64,000 nt of DNA. It comes from Bradyrhizobiaceae bacterium PARB1. GTDB taxonomy: Bacteria > Pseudomonadota > Alphaproteobacteria > Rhizobiales > Xanthobacteraceae. Where the stretch lies: assembly GCA_002256345.1 (NCBI GenBank), contig NKIY01000004.1:451876-515875 (forward strand), written 5' to 3'. The notes beneath the pieces are model-generated. The model was not told where the DNA came from. It made no database searches and was given only the letters and a program-made list of their open reading frames with translations. The translations under genes were made by a program, and so were the position numbers. Positions 8,181 to 16,397 of this stretch are shown here, piece after piece; within the stretch, counting starts at the first letter, position 1, and each line of letters starts with the position of its first letter.

Positions 8181-9494
8181 ATGAACCGCTCACAGCTCGC
8201 GATTGCCACTCTGCTCGCGTCCTCGCTGGCGCTTGTTGCGCCTGCACAAGCCGTGACCGAGATCCAGTGGTGGCATGCGATGACGGGCGGCAACAATGAC
8301 ATCGTCAACAAGCTCGCCACCGATTTCAATGCATCGCAAAGCGACTACAAGGTGGTACCGACCTTCAAGGGCGCCTATCCCGACACGATGAATGCCGGCA
8401 TCGCCGCGTTCCGCGCCGGCACCGCACCGCATATCCTGCAGGTGTTCGAAGTCGGCACCGCGACCATGATGAGCGCCAAGGGCGCTATCAAGCCGGTCTA
8501 TCAGTTGATGAAGGATGCCGGCGAACCGTTCGATCCCAATGCCTATCTGCCGGCGATCACGGGGTACTATTCGACATCGAAGGGCGAGATGCTGTCGTTC
8601 CCCTTCAACTCGTCATCCATGGTGATGTGGGTCAATCTCGACGCGCTGAAGAAAGCCAACATCGCGGAAATCCCGAAGACCTGGCCGCAGGTGTTCGAGG
8701 ACGCCAGGAAGCTGAAGGCGGCAGGCTATACGACATGCGGCTTTTCGAATGCCTGGGCGACCTGGGCGAATATCGAGCAGTTCTCCGCCTGGCATAACGT
8801 GCCGATCGGCAGCAAGGCGAACGGCCTCGATGGTTTCGATACTGTGCTGCAATTCAACACACCACTGCATGTAAAGCACCTGCAGACGCTGACCGAACTC
8901 GTCAAGGACAAGACCTACGACTATTCCGGCCGTGCCAACGCCAGCGAAGCACGCTTTGGCTCCGGCGAATGCCCGCTATTCCTGACGTCATCGGGCTATT
9001 ACGCGACCGCAAAGAGCACGGCAAAATTCGCCTTCACCTCGGCGCCGATGCCGTATTACCCGGAAGCCGAGGGCGCGCCGCAGAACTCGATCATCGGCGG
9101 CGCCTCGCTGTGGGTGATGGGCGGCAAGAAACCGGACGAATACAAAGGCGTCGCCAAGTTCTTCGCGTTCCTGTCCGACACCGACCGGCAGGCGAAGCTG
9201 CATCAGGAATCCGGCTATCTGCCGATCACCAAGGCCGCCTATGAGAAGACCAAGGCCTCAGGCTTCTACGAGAAGAACCCGACGCTGGAGACACCCTTGA
9301 AGGAGCTCACCAACAAGGAGCCCACGGAGAATTCGCGCGGACTTCGCTTCGGCAACATGGTGCAACTGCGCGACATCTGGTCGGAAGAGATCGAGGCCGC
9401 GCTCGGCGGCCAGAAGACGGCGCAGCAGGCACTGGATGCCGCCGTGACGCGCGGCAATGCGATGCTGCGGACGTTTGAGAAGGCAGTGAGGTAG
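8181..9494 (+). CDS. ugpB: sn-glycerol-3-phosphate ABC transporter, substrate-binding protein
   Basis: This is the periplasmic solute-binding protein of the UgpBAEC importer, which takes up glycerol 3-phosphate and glycerophosphodiesters. The 437-residue product has a Sec signal peptide ending near ALVAPAQA-VTEIQWWHAM. The IQWWHAMTG start of the mature domain and GTAPHILQVFEVGTATMM are characteristic of UgpB. A GGGAGAAAC ribosome-binding site precedes the ATG. It begins the ugpB-A-E-C operon, but a 130-bp palindromic repeat separates it from ugpA. I saw no convincing pho box upstream. Confidence 0.93.
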   Translation: MNRSQLAIATLLASSLALVAPAQAVTEIQWWHAMTGGNNDIVNKLATDFNASQSDYKVVPTFKGAYPDTMNAGIAAFRAGTAPHILQVFEVGTATMMSAKGAIKPVYQLMKDAGEPFDPNAYLPAITGYYSTSKGEMLSFPFNSSSMVMWVNLDALKKANIAEIPKTWPQVFEDARKLKAAGYTTCGFSNAWATWANIEQFSAWHNVPIGSKANGLDGFDTVLQFNTPLHVKHLQTLTELVKDKTYDYSGRANASEARFGSGECPLFLTSSGYYATAKSTAKFAFTSAPMPYYPEAEGAPQNSIIGGASLWVMGGKKPDEYKGVAKFFAFLSDTDRQAKLHQESGYLPITKAAYEKTKASGFYEKNPTLETPLKELTNKEPTENSRGLRFGNMVQLRDIWSEEIEAALGGQKTAQQALDAAVTRGNAMLRTFEKAVR

Positions 9495-9503
9495 TTCTGA
9501 TCC

Positions 9504-9636
9504 TGTCCCGGACGCGGTGCAGCCTTCTTACGCTGCTCCGCAGAGCCGGGACCGTCGCAAACGCCGGAGCTTGATACGGTCCCGGCTCTGCAGTGCACCA
9601 CGCCAAGGGGCGCGATGCACTGCGTCCGGGACACAG
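9504..9636 (+). repeat. nested palindromic repeat, copy A (between ugpB and ugpA)
   Basis: The outer arms TGTCCCGGACGC and GCGTCCGGGACA enclose a perfect 15-bp inner inverted repeat (9540-9554 with 9577-9591, GCAGAGCCGGGACCG). The element begins 10 bases after the ugpB stop. It is one of five copies in the window and could stabilise the upstream mRNA or attenuate transcription. Confidence 0.85.
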
Positions 9637-9655
9637 GCTGGGGGCACGACAGCAC

Positions 9656-10537
9656 ATGGACAAATCCGCGATCTTCGGTAACAAGGCGCTGCCTTATGCG
9701 CTACTGCTGCCGCAACTCGTCATCACGCTGGTGTTCTTCTATTGGCCGGCGAGCCAGGCCGTGTGGCAGAGCTTCCTGCGCGAGGATGCCTTCGGGCTGA
9801 ACTCCGAATTCGTCGGGCTGGAAAACTATCAGGCGCTGTTCGCTCAGCCGGAATACTACAAGGCGATGGCGACGACGCTGGTGTTCTCGTCGCTGGTCGC
9901 GGCATTGTCGCTTGCCATCGCGCTGCTGTTCGCGACGCAGGCGGACAAGAATCTCAAAGCCGCACCGATCTTCAAGGTGATGATGATCTGGCCTTATGCA
10001 GTCGCACCCGCGGTGGCCGGCGTACTGTGGCTCTTCATGTTCCATCCGACGCTCGGCACGCTGGCGAGGCCGCTGCGCATTGTCGGCTTCCACTGGAATC
10101 CGCTGCTCAACGGCAACCATGCGATGGCGCTGATCGTCATGGCCGCGGTGTGGAAGCAGATCGCCTATAATTTCCTGTTCTTCCTCGCCGGCCTGCAATC
10201 GATCCCGCGCAGCGTGCTCGAAGCGGGCGCCATCGACGGCGCCGGGCCGCTGCGGCGATTCTGGACCATCACCTTCCCGCTGCTGTCGCCGACCACGTTC
10301 TTCCTGCTGGTCGTGAATGTCGTCTACGTTTTCTTCGATACTTTCGGCATCATCGACGCGGTGACAGGCGGCGGTCCGGCGGGATCGACCACCACCATGG
10401 TCTACAAGGTCTATGCCGACGGCCGGCTCGGCGGCGATCTCGGCGGATCGGCGGCGCAGTCCGTCGTGCTCATGGCGATCGTCATCGCGCTCACCGCAAT
10501 CCAGTTCCGCTATGTCGAACGCAAGGTGCAATACTGA
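9656..10537 (+). CDS. ugpA: sn-glycerol-3-phosphate ABC transporter permease UgpA
   Basis: This is one of the two inner-membrane permeases of the glycerol-3-phosphate importer. I chose the ATG at 9656 ([10 protein letters not shown], 293 aa). The longer reading from 9593 runs into the palindromic repeat. The protein has six predicted membrane segments. The cytoplasmic EAA loop ([23 protein letters not shown], described in part) lies near residues 195-220 and docks on UgpC. Its stop codon overlaps the ugpE start by one base, indicating translational coupling. Confidence 0.93.
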   Translation: MDKSAIFGNKALPYALLLPQLVITLVFFYWPASQAVWQSFLREDAFGLNSEFVGLENYQALFAQPEYYKAMATTLVFSSLVAALSLAIALLFATQADKNLKAAPIFKVMMIWPYAVAPAVAGVLWLFMFHPTLGTLARPLRIVGFHWNPLLNGNHAMALIVMAAVWKQIAYNFLFFLAGLQSIPRSVLEAGAIDGAGPLRRFWTITFPLLSPTTFFLLVVNVVYVFFDTFGIIDAVTGGGPAGSTTTMVYKVYADGRLGGDLGGSAAQSVVLMAIVIALTAIQFRYVERKVQY

Positions 10538-11385
10538 TGGTCGAGCACCGCCGGTGGAACGATGTCGTCGCCTATACGATCCTCACACTCGGCGTGCTGC
10601 TGGTCGTATTCCCCGTCTATGTCGCGCTGATCGCCTCGACCCATGACGCTGCTACCGTGGTCAACGGCAACATGCCGATGACGCCGGGCAGCCACACCTG
10701 GGACAACTACTATCGCGCCATCTTCGTGGGCGGATCGCGCGCCAGCCGCGAACCGGTCGGGCACATGCTGATCAACTCCTTCGTCATGGCGATGGGCATC
10801 GCGCTCGGCAAGATTTTCATCTCGATCCTGTCGGCCTATGCCGTCGTGTATTTCCGCTTCCCGTTCCGCAAGACGGCGTTCTGGATCATCTTCATCACGC
10901 TGATGCTGCCGGTCGAGGTGCGCATCTATCCCACCTACAAGGTGATCGCGGACCTGAAGATGCTCGACAGCTATGGTGGACTGATCCTGCCGCTGATCGC
11001 ATCGGCCACTGGCACGCTGCTATTCCGGCAGTTCTTCATGACGATCCCCGATGAACTGCTTGAAGCCTCACGCCTCGATGGCGCGGGTCCCTATCGCTTC
11101 TTCAAGGATACGCTGCTTCCGCTGTCGGTGACGACCATGGCGGCGCTGTTCGTGATCCAGTTCATCTATGGCTGGAACCAGTATCTATGGCCGTTGCTGA
11201 TCACCACGCAGGACTCCATGCAGACCATCGTCACCGGCATCAAGAAGATGCTGACGACGACGGACGAACTCGCTGAATGGCAGCTTGCGATGGCCACTGC
11301 GATCCTGGCGATGGTCCCGCCGGTGGCCGTAGTCATCTTCATGCAGCGACTGTTCGTGCGCGGCCTGGTCGAGACGGAGAAGTAA
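10537..11385 (+). CDS. ugpE: sn-glycerol-3-phosphate ABC transporter permease UgpE
   Basis: This is the second permease of the Ugp importer. The 282-residue MalG-type protein has six membrane segments and an EAA loop at [22 protein letters not shown] (described in part, about residues 175-195). It begins in the last base of ugpA (TGATG arrangement) and ends one base before ugpC, so the three genes form a tight cistron group. Confidence 0.94.
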   Translation: MVEHRRWNDVVAYTILTLGVLLVVFPVYVALIASTHDAATVVNGNMPMTPGSHTWDNYYRAIFVGGSRASREPVGHMLINSFVMAMGIALGKIFISILSAYAVVYFRFPFRKTAFWIIFITLMLPVEVRIYPTYKVIADLKMLDSYGGLILPLIASATGTLLFRQFFMTIPDELLEASRLDGAGPYRFFKDTLLPLSVTTMAALFVIQFIYGWNQYLWPLLITTQDSMQTIVTGIKKMLTTTDELAEWQLAMATAILAMVPPVAVVIFMQRLFVRGLVETEK

Positions 11386-11386
11386 T

Positions 11387-12484
11387 ATGGCCAGCGTGAC
11401 GCTGCGGAACGTACGAAAAACCTACCCCGGCGGCTTCGAGGCCATCAAGGGCATCGACTTTGAGATTGCCGACGGCCAGTTCTGCGTGCTGGTGGGCCCT
11501 TCCGGCTGCGGAAAGTCCACACTGCTGCGCATGGTGGCGGGGCTTGAAACGGTAACCTCCGGCGAGATCGATATCGGCGGCCGCGTGGTCAATCAGGTGG
11601 AGCCGGCGGATCGCGACATCGCGATGGTGTTTCAGAACTACGCGCTTTATCCGCATATGACCGTCTACAACAATATGGCCTATGGCTTGCGCAACCGCCG
11701 CATGGCGAAAGACGAGATCGATACGCGCGTACGCGCAGCTGCGCAGACGCTCGAACTCTCCACCATGCTCGATCGGAAACCTCGGCAACTCTCCGGCGGC
11801 CAGCGCCAGCGCGTCGCCATGGGCCGCGCCATCGTAAGGCAGCCGAAGGCTTTCCTGTTCGACGAGCCGCTGTCCAATCTCGATGCAAAGCTTCGCGTGG
11901 CCATGCGCGTTGAAATCCGTAAGCTGCAACGCAGACTGAAGACCACATCGATCTATGTGACGCATGATCAGCTCGAGGCAATGACGCTGGCAGATATTCT
12001 GGTCGTGATGAACGGAGGCATGATCGAGCAGATCGGCACCCCGCTCGACATTTACAGCAAGCCGAAAACGACCTTTGTCGCCTCTTTCATTGGTGCCCCG
12101 CCGATGAATCTGATCGGGCTGCGGGATGACGCGCTCAGCACCAGCTTTGCGGGCACCGAAGCCGGCATTCTCGGCGTACGGCCCGAAGATCTCGTCCTCT
12201 CCGACACCGCGCCGGAAGGCGGTGTCGCGTTGGATCTCACGGTGGAGACCATCGAGCGCGTCGGCGCCGAGACCTATGTTTATGGCTCTCGCGCCGGCCG
12301 TCAGGCTGCCGTCAGCAGCACCCCGGGCGAACTGCCCGAAGGCGAGATGATCGTCCGCATCCCTGGCCTGGAGGCGCCCGCGATCGGTGCCCATATCCGC
12401 GCCGTAGCCCCCCGCGGCAAACTGCACCTGTTCTCGGCGGACGGTCGGGCACGGATCGAAAACCGATCCATTTCAGGCTGTTGA
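11387..12484 (+). CDS. ugpC: sn-glycerol-3-phosphate ABC transporter ATP-binding protein
   Basis: This is the ATPase of the Ugp importer. The 365-residue protein has Walker [10 protein letters not shown] (residues 37-45), the signature LSGGQRQR, Walker [12 protein letters not shown], and the switch histidine in [14 protein letters not shown]-terminal TOBE/regulatory domain extends from about residue 235 (GVRPEDL). This MalK/UgpC-type layout fits a carbohydrate-type importer. It follows ugpE without a gap and ends the operon. Confidence 0.93.
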   Translation: MASVTLRNVRKTYPGGFEAIKGIDFEIADGQFCVLVGPSGCGKSTLLRMVAGLETVTSGEIDIGGRVVNQVEPADRDIAMVFQNYALYPHMTVYNNMAYGLRNRRMAKDEIDTRVRAAAQTLELSTMLDRKPRQLSGGQRQRVAMGRAIVRQPKAFLFDEPLSNLDAKLRVAMRVEIRKLQRRLKTTSIYVTHDQLEAMTLADILVVMNGGMIEQIGTPLDIYSKPKTTFVASFIGAPPMNLIGLRDDALSTSFAGTEAGILGVRPEDLVLSDTAPEGGVALDLTVETIERVGAETYVYGSRAGRQAAVSSTPGELPEGEMIVRIPGLEAPAIGAHIRAVAPRGKLHLFSADGRARIENRSISGC

Positions 12485-12511
12485 CACCGTTTACCGTGCA
12501 ATCGCCGGGTG

Positions 12512-12539
12512 CTTGAACCCGGTACGTCGATCCCCATAT
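12512..12539 (+). promoter_or_regulatory. sigma-32 (RpoH) promoter for the Hsp20 gene
   Basis: CTTGAA is followed after exactly 14 bases by CCCCATAT. This is a near-perfect match to the heat-shock sigma factor consensus (CTTGAAA, 13-14 bases, CCCCATNT). It lies about 85 bases upstream of the Hsp20 start codon. Confidence 0.75.
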
Positions 12540-12595
12540 CTTTGGCAGACCGGTTGGCACAGTGCTGATCGGCCAGGGGTGCCGTAAGGGCCCCT

Positions 12596-12619
12596 CAAAG
12601 TCGCTTCGAGAGGGCTTTG
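12596..12619 (+). promoter_or_regulatory. hairpin over the Hsp20 Shine-Dalgarno region (possible RNA thermometer)
   Basis: CAAAGTC (12596-12602) can pair with GGCTTTG (12613-12619). This places the GAGAGGG ribosome-binding site in the loop and 3' arm. A neighbouring CCCCTC could also pair with GAGAGGG. The region does not show the conserved ROSE core that I know from rhizobial small heat-shock genes, so thermometer function is only a hypothesis. Confidence 0.35.
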
Positions 12620-12624
12620 TACCG

Positions 12625-13050
12625 ATGTCACGTGTTCCTTCGTTGTCCAGTCCGTTCCTTTTGGGGTTCGATGAGATCGAGCGTGCGCTCGACCGCGTCG
12701 TCAAGGGTGCCGACGGCTATCCTCCCTACAATATCGAGCGGTGCGACCGTGAAAACGGCCACCCCGAAAAGCTGCGGATCACGCTGGCGGTTGCCGGCTT
12801 CACCCGCGAGCAGCTCGATGTGACTACCGAGGAAAACCAGCTCGTCATCCGCGGCCGCCAGCAGGACGACAAGACCCGGCAATACATCCATCGCGGTATC
12901 GCCGCGCGCCACTTCCAGCGCACATTCGTGCTGGCGGAGGGGATGCTGGTGCTGGGTGCGGATCTGAAGAACGGGTTGTTGTCGATCGATCTCGCCAGGC
13001 CTGAGCCTGAAAGGGTCATTAAGACAATCGCCATCAATGAGCACGACTAA
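12625..13050 (+). CDS. small heat-shock protein (Hsp20/alpha-crystallin family)
   Basis: This is an ATP-independent holdase chaperone that binds unfolding proteins during heat stress. I chose the ATG at 12625 (141 aa, MSRVPSLSSPFLLGFDEIER in part), since this is the normal N-terminus of class A rhizobial Hsp20/IbpA proteins. The alpha-crystallin domain runs from about residue 33 to 125, with the YPPYNIER entry, the GxL-type motif near FVLAEGMLV, and the closing strand ADLKNGLLSIDL. A sigma-32 promoter and a possible Shine-Dalgarno hairpin precede it. DUF1150 follows 55 bp downstream. Confidence 0.92.
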   Translation: MSRVPSLSSPFLLGFDEIERALDRVVKGADGYPPYNIERCDRENGHPEKLRITLAVAGFTREQLDVTTEENQLVIRGRQQDDKTRQYIHRGIAARHFQRTFVLAEGMLVLGADLKNGLLSIDLARPEPERVIKTIAINEHD

Positions 13051-13105
13051 TTGTATGGAACGAGTAGCGGACTCGACCGCTTGAATCAGTTGAGGAGTCG
13101 AGACG

Positions 13106-13375
13106 ATGACTGAAGTTGAAATTGCTGCCGTGAAGAATCCCGCCATCACAACCGAAGCGCTGGCGCATCTGGGTGAAGGTTTGATCGCCTATGTGAAGCC
13201 TGTACGCTCCGAGGATGTGCCCGGCCTATTCCCGCAGGCGCCGGAGATTGCGCCGGGATTGCAGTTGTTCGCGCTGCATGCCGCCGATGGCACACCGATC
13301 ATGCTCACCGACAGCCGCGAAACGGCCGTTGCGAATGCATGGAGCCAGGAATTGCAGGCCGTCAGCGTCCATTGA
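13106..13375 (+). CDS. DUF1150 family protein
   Basis: This is an 89-residue protein of the DUF1150 family, of unknown function and confined largely to alphaproteobacteria. The conserved LGEGLIAYVKPV, LFALHAADGTPIMLTDSRE (in part) and A-x-A-W segments are present. It follows the Hsp20 gene by 55 bp with its own GAGGAG ribosome-binding site. This pairing is common in rhizobia and suggests a shared heat-shock transcript. Confidence 0.88.
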   Translation: MTEVEIAAVKNPAITTEALAHLGEGLIAYVKPVRSEDVPGLFPQAPEIAPGLQLFALHAADGTPIMLTDSRETAVANAWSQELQAVSVH

Positions 13376-13397
13376 TTTGAGGCGCTAACCTAATCCG

Positions 13398-13510
13398 TCA
13401 TTGCGCGCCCTGACGAATTGGCAACGCCGATTCGTTTGGGCGAAGCACTGCGGATAGCCAGGAGCTGGGTTGCGTCGTCACTTTGCTCGTCGCAATGTGG
13501 GGCGCATGGG
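13398..13510. repeat. decayed palindromic repeat
   Basis: GTCATTGCGCGCC at the left and CGTCGCAATG at the right form degenerate ends of an inverted repeat, with GCGAAGCACTGCGGATAGCC inside. It resembles worn intergenic palindromes. Together with the following cryptic reading frame it fills the 343-bp gap between DUF1150 and the next gene. Confidence 0.35.
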
Positions 13511-13521
13511 TACTTGTTTAA

Positions 13522-13707
13522 CCCACCATCAATATCGCCGCGGCATCCTCAGCTCAGCGCTTCGACCCGGACGCATCGGTCGATATCCAGAAAATCTATC
13601 CCCCCATCACATTCAATCTGAACATTCGCTGCGATGTCTCCATCGCGGTTGATTGCATCGCTCTTCCAGTCGAAGCGAATAGTGACCACGCGTTCACCAT
13701 GACTTGA
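13522..13707 (+). pseudogene. 61-codon open stretch without a start, possible gene remnant
   Basis: From the TAA at 13519 to a TGA at 13705 one frame stays open for 61 codons with mostly C or G at third positions. It encodes a hydrophobic-polar alternating peptide (segment ITFNLNIRCDVSIAVDC). There is no ATG, GTG or TTG at its beginning. It starts where the decayed repeat ends, so it may be the 3' end of a gene whose front was lost. I recognise no family. Confidence 0.3.
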
Positions 13708-13718
13708 GAAAGTCAGTC

Positions 13719-14360
13719 ATGACGGGATTCGAGGTCGCCATGACTGGATCGGTAGTTGGATCACCACAGGCTCACATCGTTCAGATCGAGAGCCTGCTGC
13801 ATAGCTTCAGTACGACGCACGCCAACGACAATGTCGCACCGCGACGCAGCCGTGGCTTCGATCGCCGGCCGGTGGTCGCTGCCTGTCTCGCCTTCTTCGT
13901 CTTCGCGCCAGGCTGCGCCGCAGCGGCGGCATTCCTGCTACACAACGATGGCACCGTGCCGCCGCTGGTAACACCCGGCACCAACCCGCCTTCGATCGCG
14001 AAATCCGACCGCCTGCCGCTCGATCAATGGAGCGCCGAAGCAAACGAACGCCTCGGCGCGCAGCAAGACCTGCGTGTTGCGGCTGCGATCCTCGCGGAAG
14101 ATGCGAAGTTTCTCCAGCCGATGGTGATCCGCGGCAGCCTTGAAGACGGCACGATCACGGCCTTCGCCGAAGCGGTGCCGAGCGAGACCACCATCGCCGA
14201 AGCGCCAGCGACAATCGAGCCGAGCACAGCCCCTGCGAAAAGCCGCACCAAGCGACATGCGCGGCGGCCCCCACCGATCCGCGTGGCTGAAGCCGCGCCG
14301 ATGCCAGAACCACCAGAACTGACCTTCCTAGAGAAACTTTTCGGGACGCGTTTCAACTAA
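13719..14360 (+). CDS. hypothetical single-span membrane protein
   Basis: I do not recognise a family. The ATG at 13719 is preceded by GAGAAAG at good spacing and gives 213 residues. A hydrophobic segment at about residues 55-75 (VVAACLAFFVFAPGCAAAAAF, in part) predicts one membrane span, so most of the chain would be periplasmic. A Pro/Thr/Ala-rich linker and a basic patch (KSRTKRHARRPPP) precede a conserved-looking C-terminal tail, LTFLEKLFGTRFN. It lies 32 bp upstream of the next gene on the same strand, so the two may be co-transcribed. Confidence 0.6.
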   Translation: MTGFEVAMTGSVVGSPQAHIVQIESLLHSFSTTHANDNVAPRRSRGFDRRPVVAACLAFFVFAPGCAAAAAFLLHNDGTVPPLVTPGTNPPSIAKSDRLPLDQWSAEANERLGAQQDLRVAAAILAEDAKFLQPMVIRGSLEDGTITAFAEAVPSETTIAEAPATIEPSTAPAKSRTKRHARRPPPIRVAEAAPMPEPPELTFLEKLFGTRFN

Positions 14361-14392
14361 TTCCACCACCATCCAAACAAGCGAGCATAGAA

Positions 14393-14890
14393 ATGCAAAA
14401 CACTGCAGCGATGACCTCGGACGTCAAAGCCCTCCTTACACTTCTCGCCCTCAAGACCGGCACCAGCTCACCGGAGATCCATCATGCGCTGCAGCTCGCT
14501 GCCGCATCGCGCGTGATGATGGCGGAAGAACATGCAAATCCCTCGCGCAATCAGGCCGACACGACTGCCAGCAATGTCGCCAAGCTGCGCCCGAACACGA
14601 ACAACGTGCCTGAGACCTCCGCGTCCGTGCGCCGCATGAAGCAAAGCGCCGAGGCGATGAACTCCGACATCAAGGCACTGATCACGCTGATGCTGCTGAA
14701 GAACGGCGCTGACGCGAACGAAATCCAGACGGCGCTGCGCATGGCCGCCGGATCGCGCGCTGCCGCCGCGGCGGAGGAAGCCGAAGCGCTGCGCGCGGAG
14801 CAGCAAGCAGATGGCAATCCGGAAATGGTCGCCGAACTCGCAAGCCTCGCTGGCGGACGCCAGGGCGGCAGCAAGGAATTCGCGGCTTAA
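14393..14890 (+). CDS. hypothetical protein with two copies of a 34-residue repeat
   Basis: I do not recognise a family. The 165-residue product contains an internal duplication. Residues 7-40 (MTSDVKALLTLLALKTG...) and 89-122 (MNSDIKALITLMLLKNG...) align without gaps and share a helix-turn-helix-like hydrophobic pattern ending in A-L-x-[LM]-A-A-x-S-R. An acidic-basic linker separates them, and an Ala/Glu-rich coiled-coil-like tail follows. There is no signal peptide or membrane span. A palindromic repeat begins 10 bases after the stop. Confidence 0.6.
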   Translation: MQNTAAMTSDVKALLTLLALKTGTSSPEIHHALQLAAASRVMMAEEHANPSRNQADTTASNVAKLRPNTNNVPETSASVRRMKQSAEAMNSDIKALITLMLLKNGADANEIQTALRMAAGSRAAAAAEEAEALRAEQQADGNPEMVAELASLAGGRQGGSKEFAA

Positions 14891-14900
14891 GCTCCTTCGT

Positions 14901-15030
14901 GTTCCGGACGCAATGCACCGCGTCGTCTTCGACGTGATGCATGCAGAGCCGGGACCGCACGAAACGATGACACCTGCTACGGTTCCGGCACTGCGAAGCA
15001 GCACTTCGTGCTGCGTCGCGTCCGGGACAA
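14901..15030 (+). repeat. nested palindromic repeat, copy B
   Basis: This has the same architecture as the copy in the ugp operon: GTTCCGGACGC at the left, GCGTCCGGGACA at the right, and GCAGAGCCGGGACCG with GGTTCCGGCACTGC inside. It is more diverged than copy A. It lies between a plus-strand gene and the convergent ptsN and may serve as a bidirectional terminator. Confidence 0.8.
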
Positions 15031-15045
15031 GTATTTTTGGGATTG

Positions 15046-15507
15046 CTAAGCCGCTGTCGCCGGCGGCAGCGCGAGCACCGAATAGATCGCCTGTGCATCG
15101 CGCGAGGCACGCAGCTTCTTGGCGACATCCTGATCGCGCAGCAAACGCGCGATACGCGCCAATGCTTTCAGGTGATCGGCACCCGCACCTTCCGGCGCCA
15201 GCAGCAGGAAGACGAGATCGACGGGCTGACCATCCATCGCCTCAAAATCGATCGGACGCTCCAAGCGTGCAAACAAACCGAACAGCTTATCCAGCTTCGG
15301 CAGCTTGCCATGCGGAATCGCAACGCCGTAACCGACGGCCGTGGTGCCCAGCTTCTCTCGCTGCAGCAGCACTTCGAAGATCGTGCGCTCGTTCTGTCCC
15401 GTCAACGCAGATGCGCGCGCCGCCAGCTCCTGCAGCGCCTGCTTCTTGCTATTAACCTTCAACGCCGGGAGGATCGCCTCGGGCGCTACCAGATCGGTAA
15501 TTGTCAT
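15046..15507 (-). CDS. ptsN: nitrogen-related PTS EIIA protein
   Basis: EIIA-Ntr is the output domain of the nitrogen phosphotransferase chain (PtsP-PtsO-PtsN). It regulates potassium transport, sensor kinases and metabolism by its phosphorylation state. The 153-residue protein has the EIIA fructose/mannitol fold with the phosphorylatable histidine in VAIPHGKL (about His66). The location after rpoN and hpf is classical for proteobacteria. It is the last gene of the lpt-rpoN group. The presence of kdpFABCDE in the same window is notable because EIIA-Ntr is known to modulate KdpD in other bacteria, although I infer no direct link here. Confidence 0.95.
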   Translation of the reverse strand: MTITDLVAPEAILPALKVNSKKQALQELAARASALTGQNERTIFEVLLQREKLGTTAVGYGVAIPHGKLPKLDKLFGLFARLERPIDFEAMDGQPVDLVFLLLAPEGAGADHLKALARIARLLRDQDVAKKLRASRDAQAIYSVLALPPATAA

Positions 15508-15690
15508 TGACCGTTCCGAGGAAAATTGACCGTCCGCGGTGAGTTTGGACCAAGACCGGCAGCGTCAAGAAAGACTGTAAGTGGACATCGTTCCCGGTGA
15601 CAGAGAACGCTCAGGCGCCTATCGCCCGGAACGTATTCTAGCACCGGAGAACCCCATGCGAAATCCATCGACGGTATAACCCGTCAAAGG

Positions 15691-15716
15691 CGGCGGACCA
15701 TATGCATGGCCCGCCG
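15691..15716 (-). terminator. hairpin after hpf
   Basis: GGCGGACCAT and ATGGCCCGCC form a near-perfect 10-bp stem 15 bases beyond the hpf stop codon. No strong T-tract follows on the minus strand, so it may be a transcript end or a processing signal before ptsN. Confidence 0.4.
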
Positions 15717-15730
15717 AGGCGTCAATGGCG

Positions 15731-16336
15731 TCAGGACGGTTTAATCACCGGAGGATCGACCCAGCCGACATTCCCATCCGTCCTGCGATAGACGAGATTT
15801 ACCCGGCCGGTACTGCCATGCTGGAATACCACGACCGCAGCGCCGGTGAAGTCGAGTTCCTGCACCGCCTGGCTGACCGACAGGCGTTTCAGCGACTTGG
15901 TCGCTTCCGCGATGATGACAGGCTCGTAACCGTTCACGACTTCATCTTCGTGATCGGGCGCTTCGATGATGTAACTCGGCGCATCCAGTGTGGGCGCCGT
16001 GAGTTCGGCGAGCGCCTCAGCTTCCGCATGCGCCTTGCGCGCGGAGCGATCCTTCAGCCGACTCTTGTAGCGGCGCAGACGCTTCTCGATCTGCAGCAAC
16101 GCTTGATCGGCGCTCGCATAGGCATCCTGTGCGTTGGATTCGGCTTCGAGTGTAACCCCAGAATCGAGATGCAGAGAACAGTCGGTGCGGAAACCGAAAC
16201 CGTCTTTGCTCAAAGTAATGTGACCCGAATAATTGCCGTCGAAATATTTACGCAGAACTTCATCCGTGCGCTCGGACACACGGCCGCGCAGAGCGTCTCC
16301 AACGCTGATGCTTTTTCCCGAGATGCGAAGGGTCAT
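15731..16336 (-). CDS. hpf: ribosome hibernation promoting factor (long form)
   Basis: This protein binds the 30S decoding site and dimerises 70S ribosomes into inactive 100S particles in stationary phase. The ATG at 16336 has GAGG 8 bases upstream and gives 201 residues. The N-terminal S30AE domain (about 1-100, MTLRISGKSISVGDAL in part) is followed by a linker. A C-terminal dimerisation domain (about 145-195, LSVSQAVQELDFTGAAVVVF in part) marks the long form. The gene follows rpoN by 61 bp, its usual position. Confidence 0.94.
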   Translation of the reverse strand: MTLRISGKSISVGDALRGRVSERTDEVLRKYFDGNYSGHITLSKDGFGFRTDCSLHLDSGVTLEAESNAQDAYASADQALLQIEKRLRRYKSRLKDRSARKAHAEAEALAELTAPTLDAPSYIIEAPDHEDEVVNGYEPVIIAEATKSLKRLSVSQAVQELDFTGAAVVVFQHGSTGRVNLVYRRTDGNVGWVDPPVIKPS

Positions 16337-16397
16337 GACTGATACCTCGATTCGATCTGAGTAGTACCGACAGTATCCCGTTTCCACGGGAGCGCAA

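Noticed and set aside
12540-12624. ROSE-type RNA thermometer before the Hsp20 gene
   Set aside because: I looked for the conserved ROSE core next to the Shine-Dalgarno and did not find it. Only a generic hairpin is present, reported as a hypothesis.
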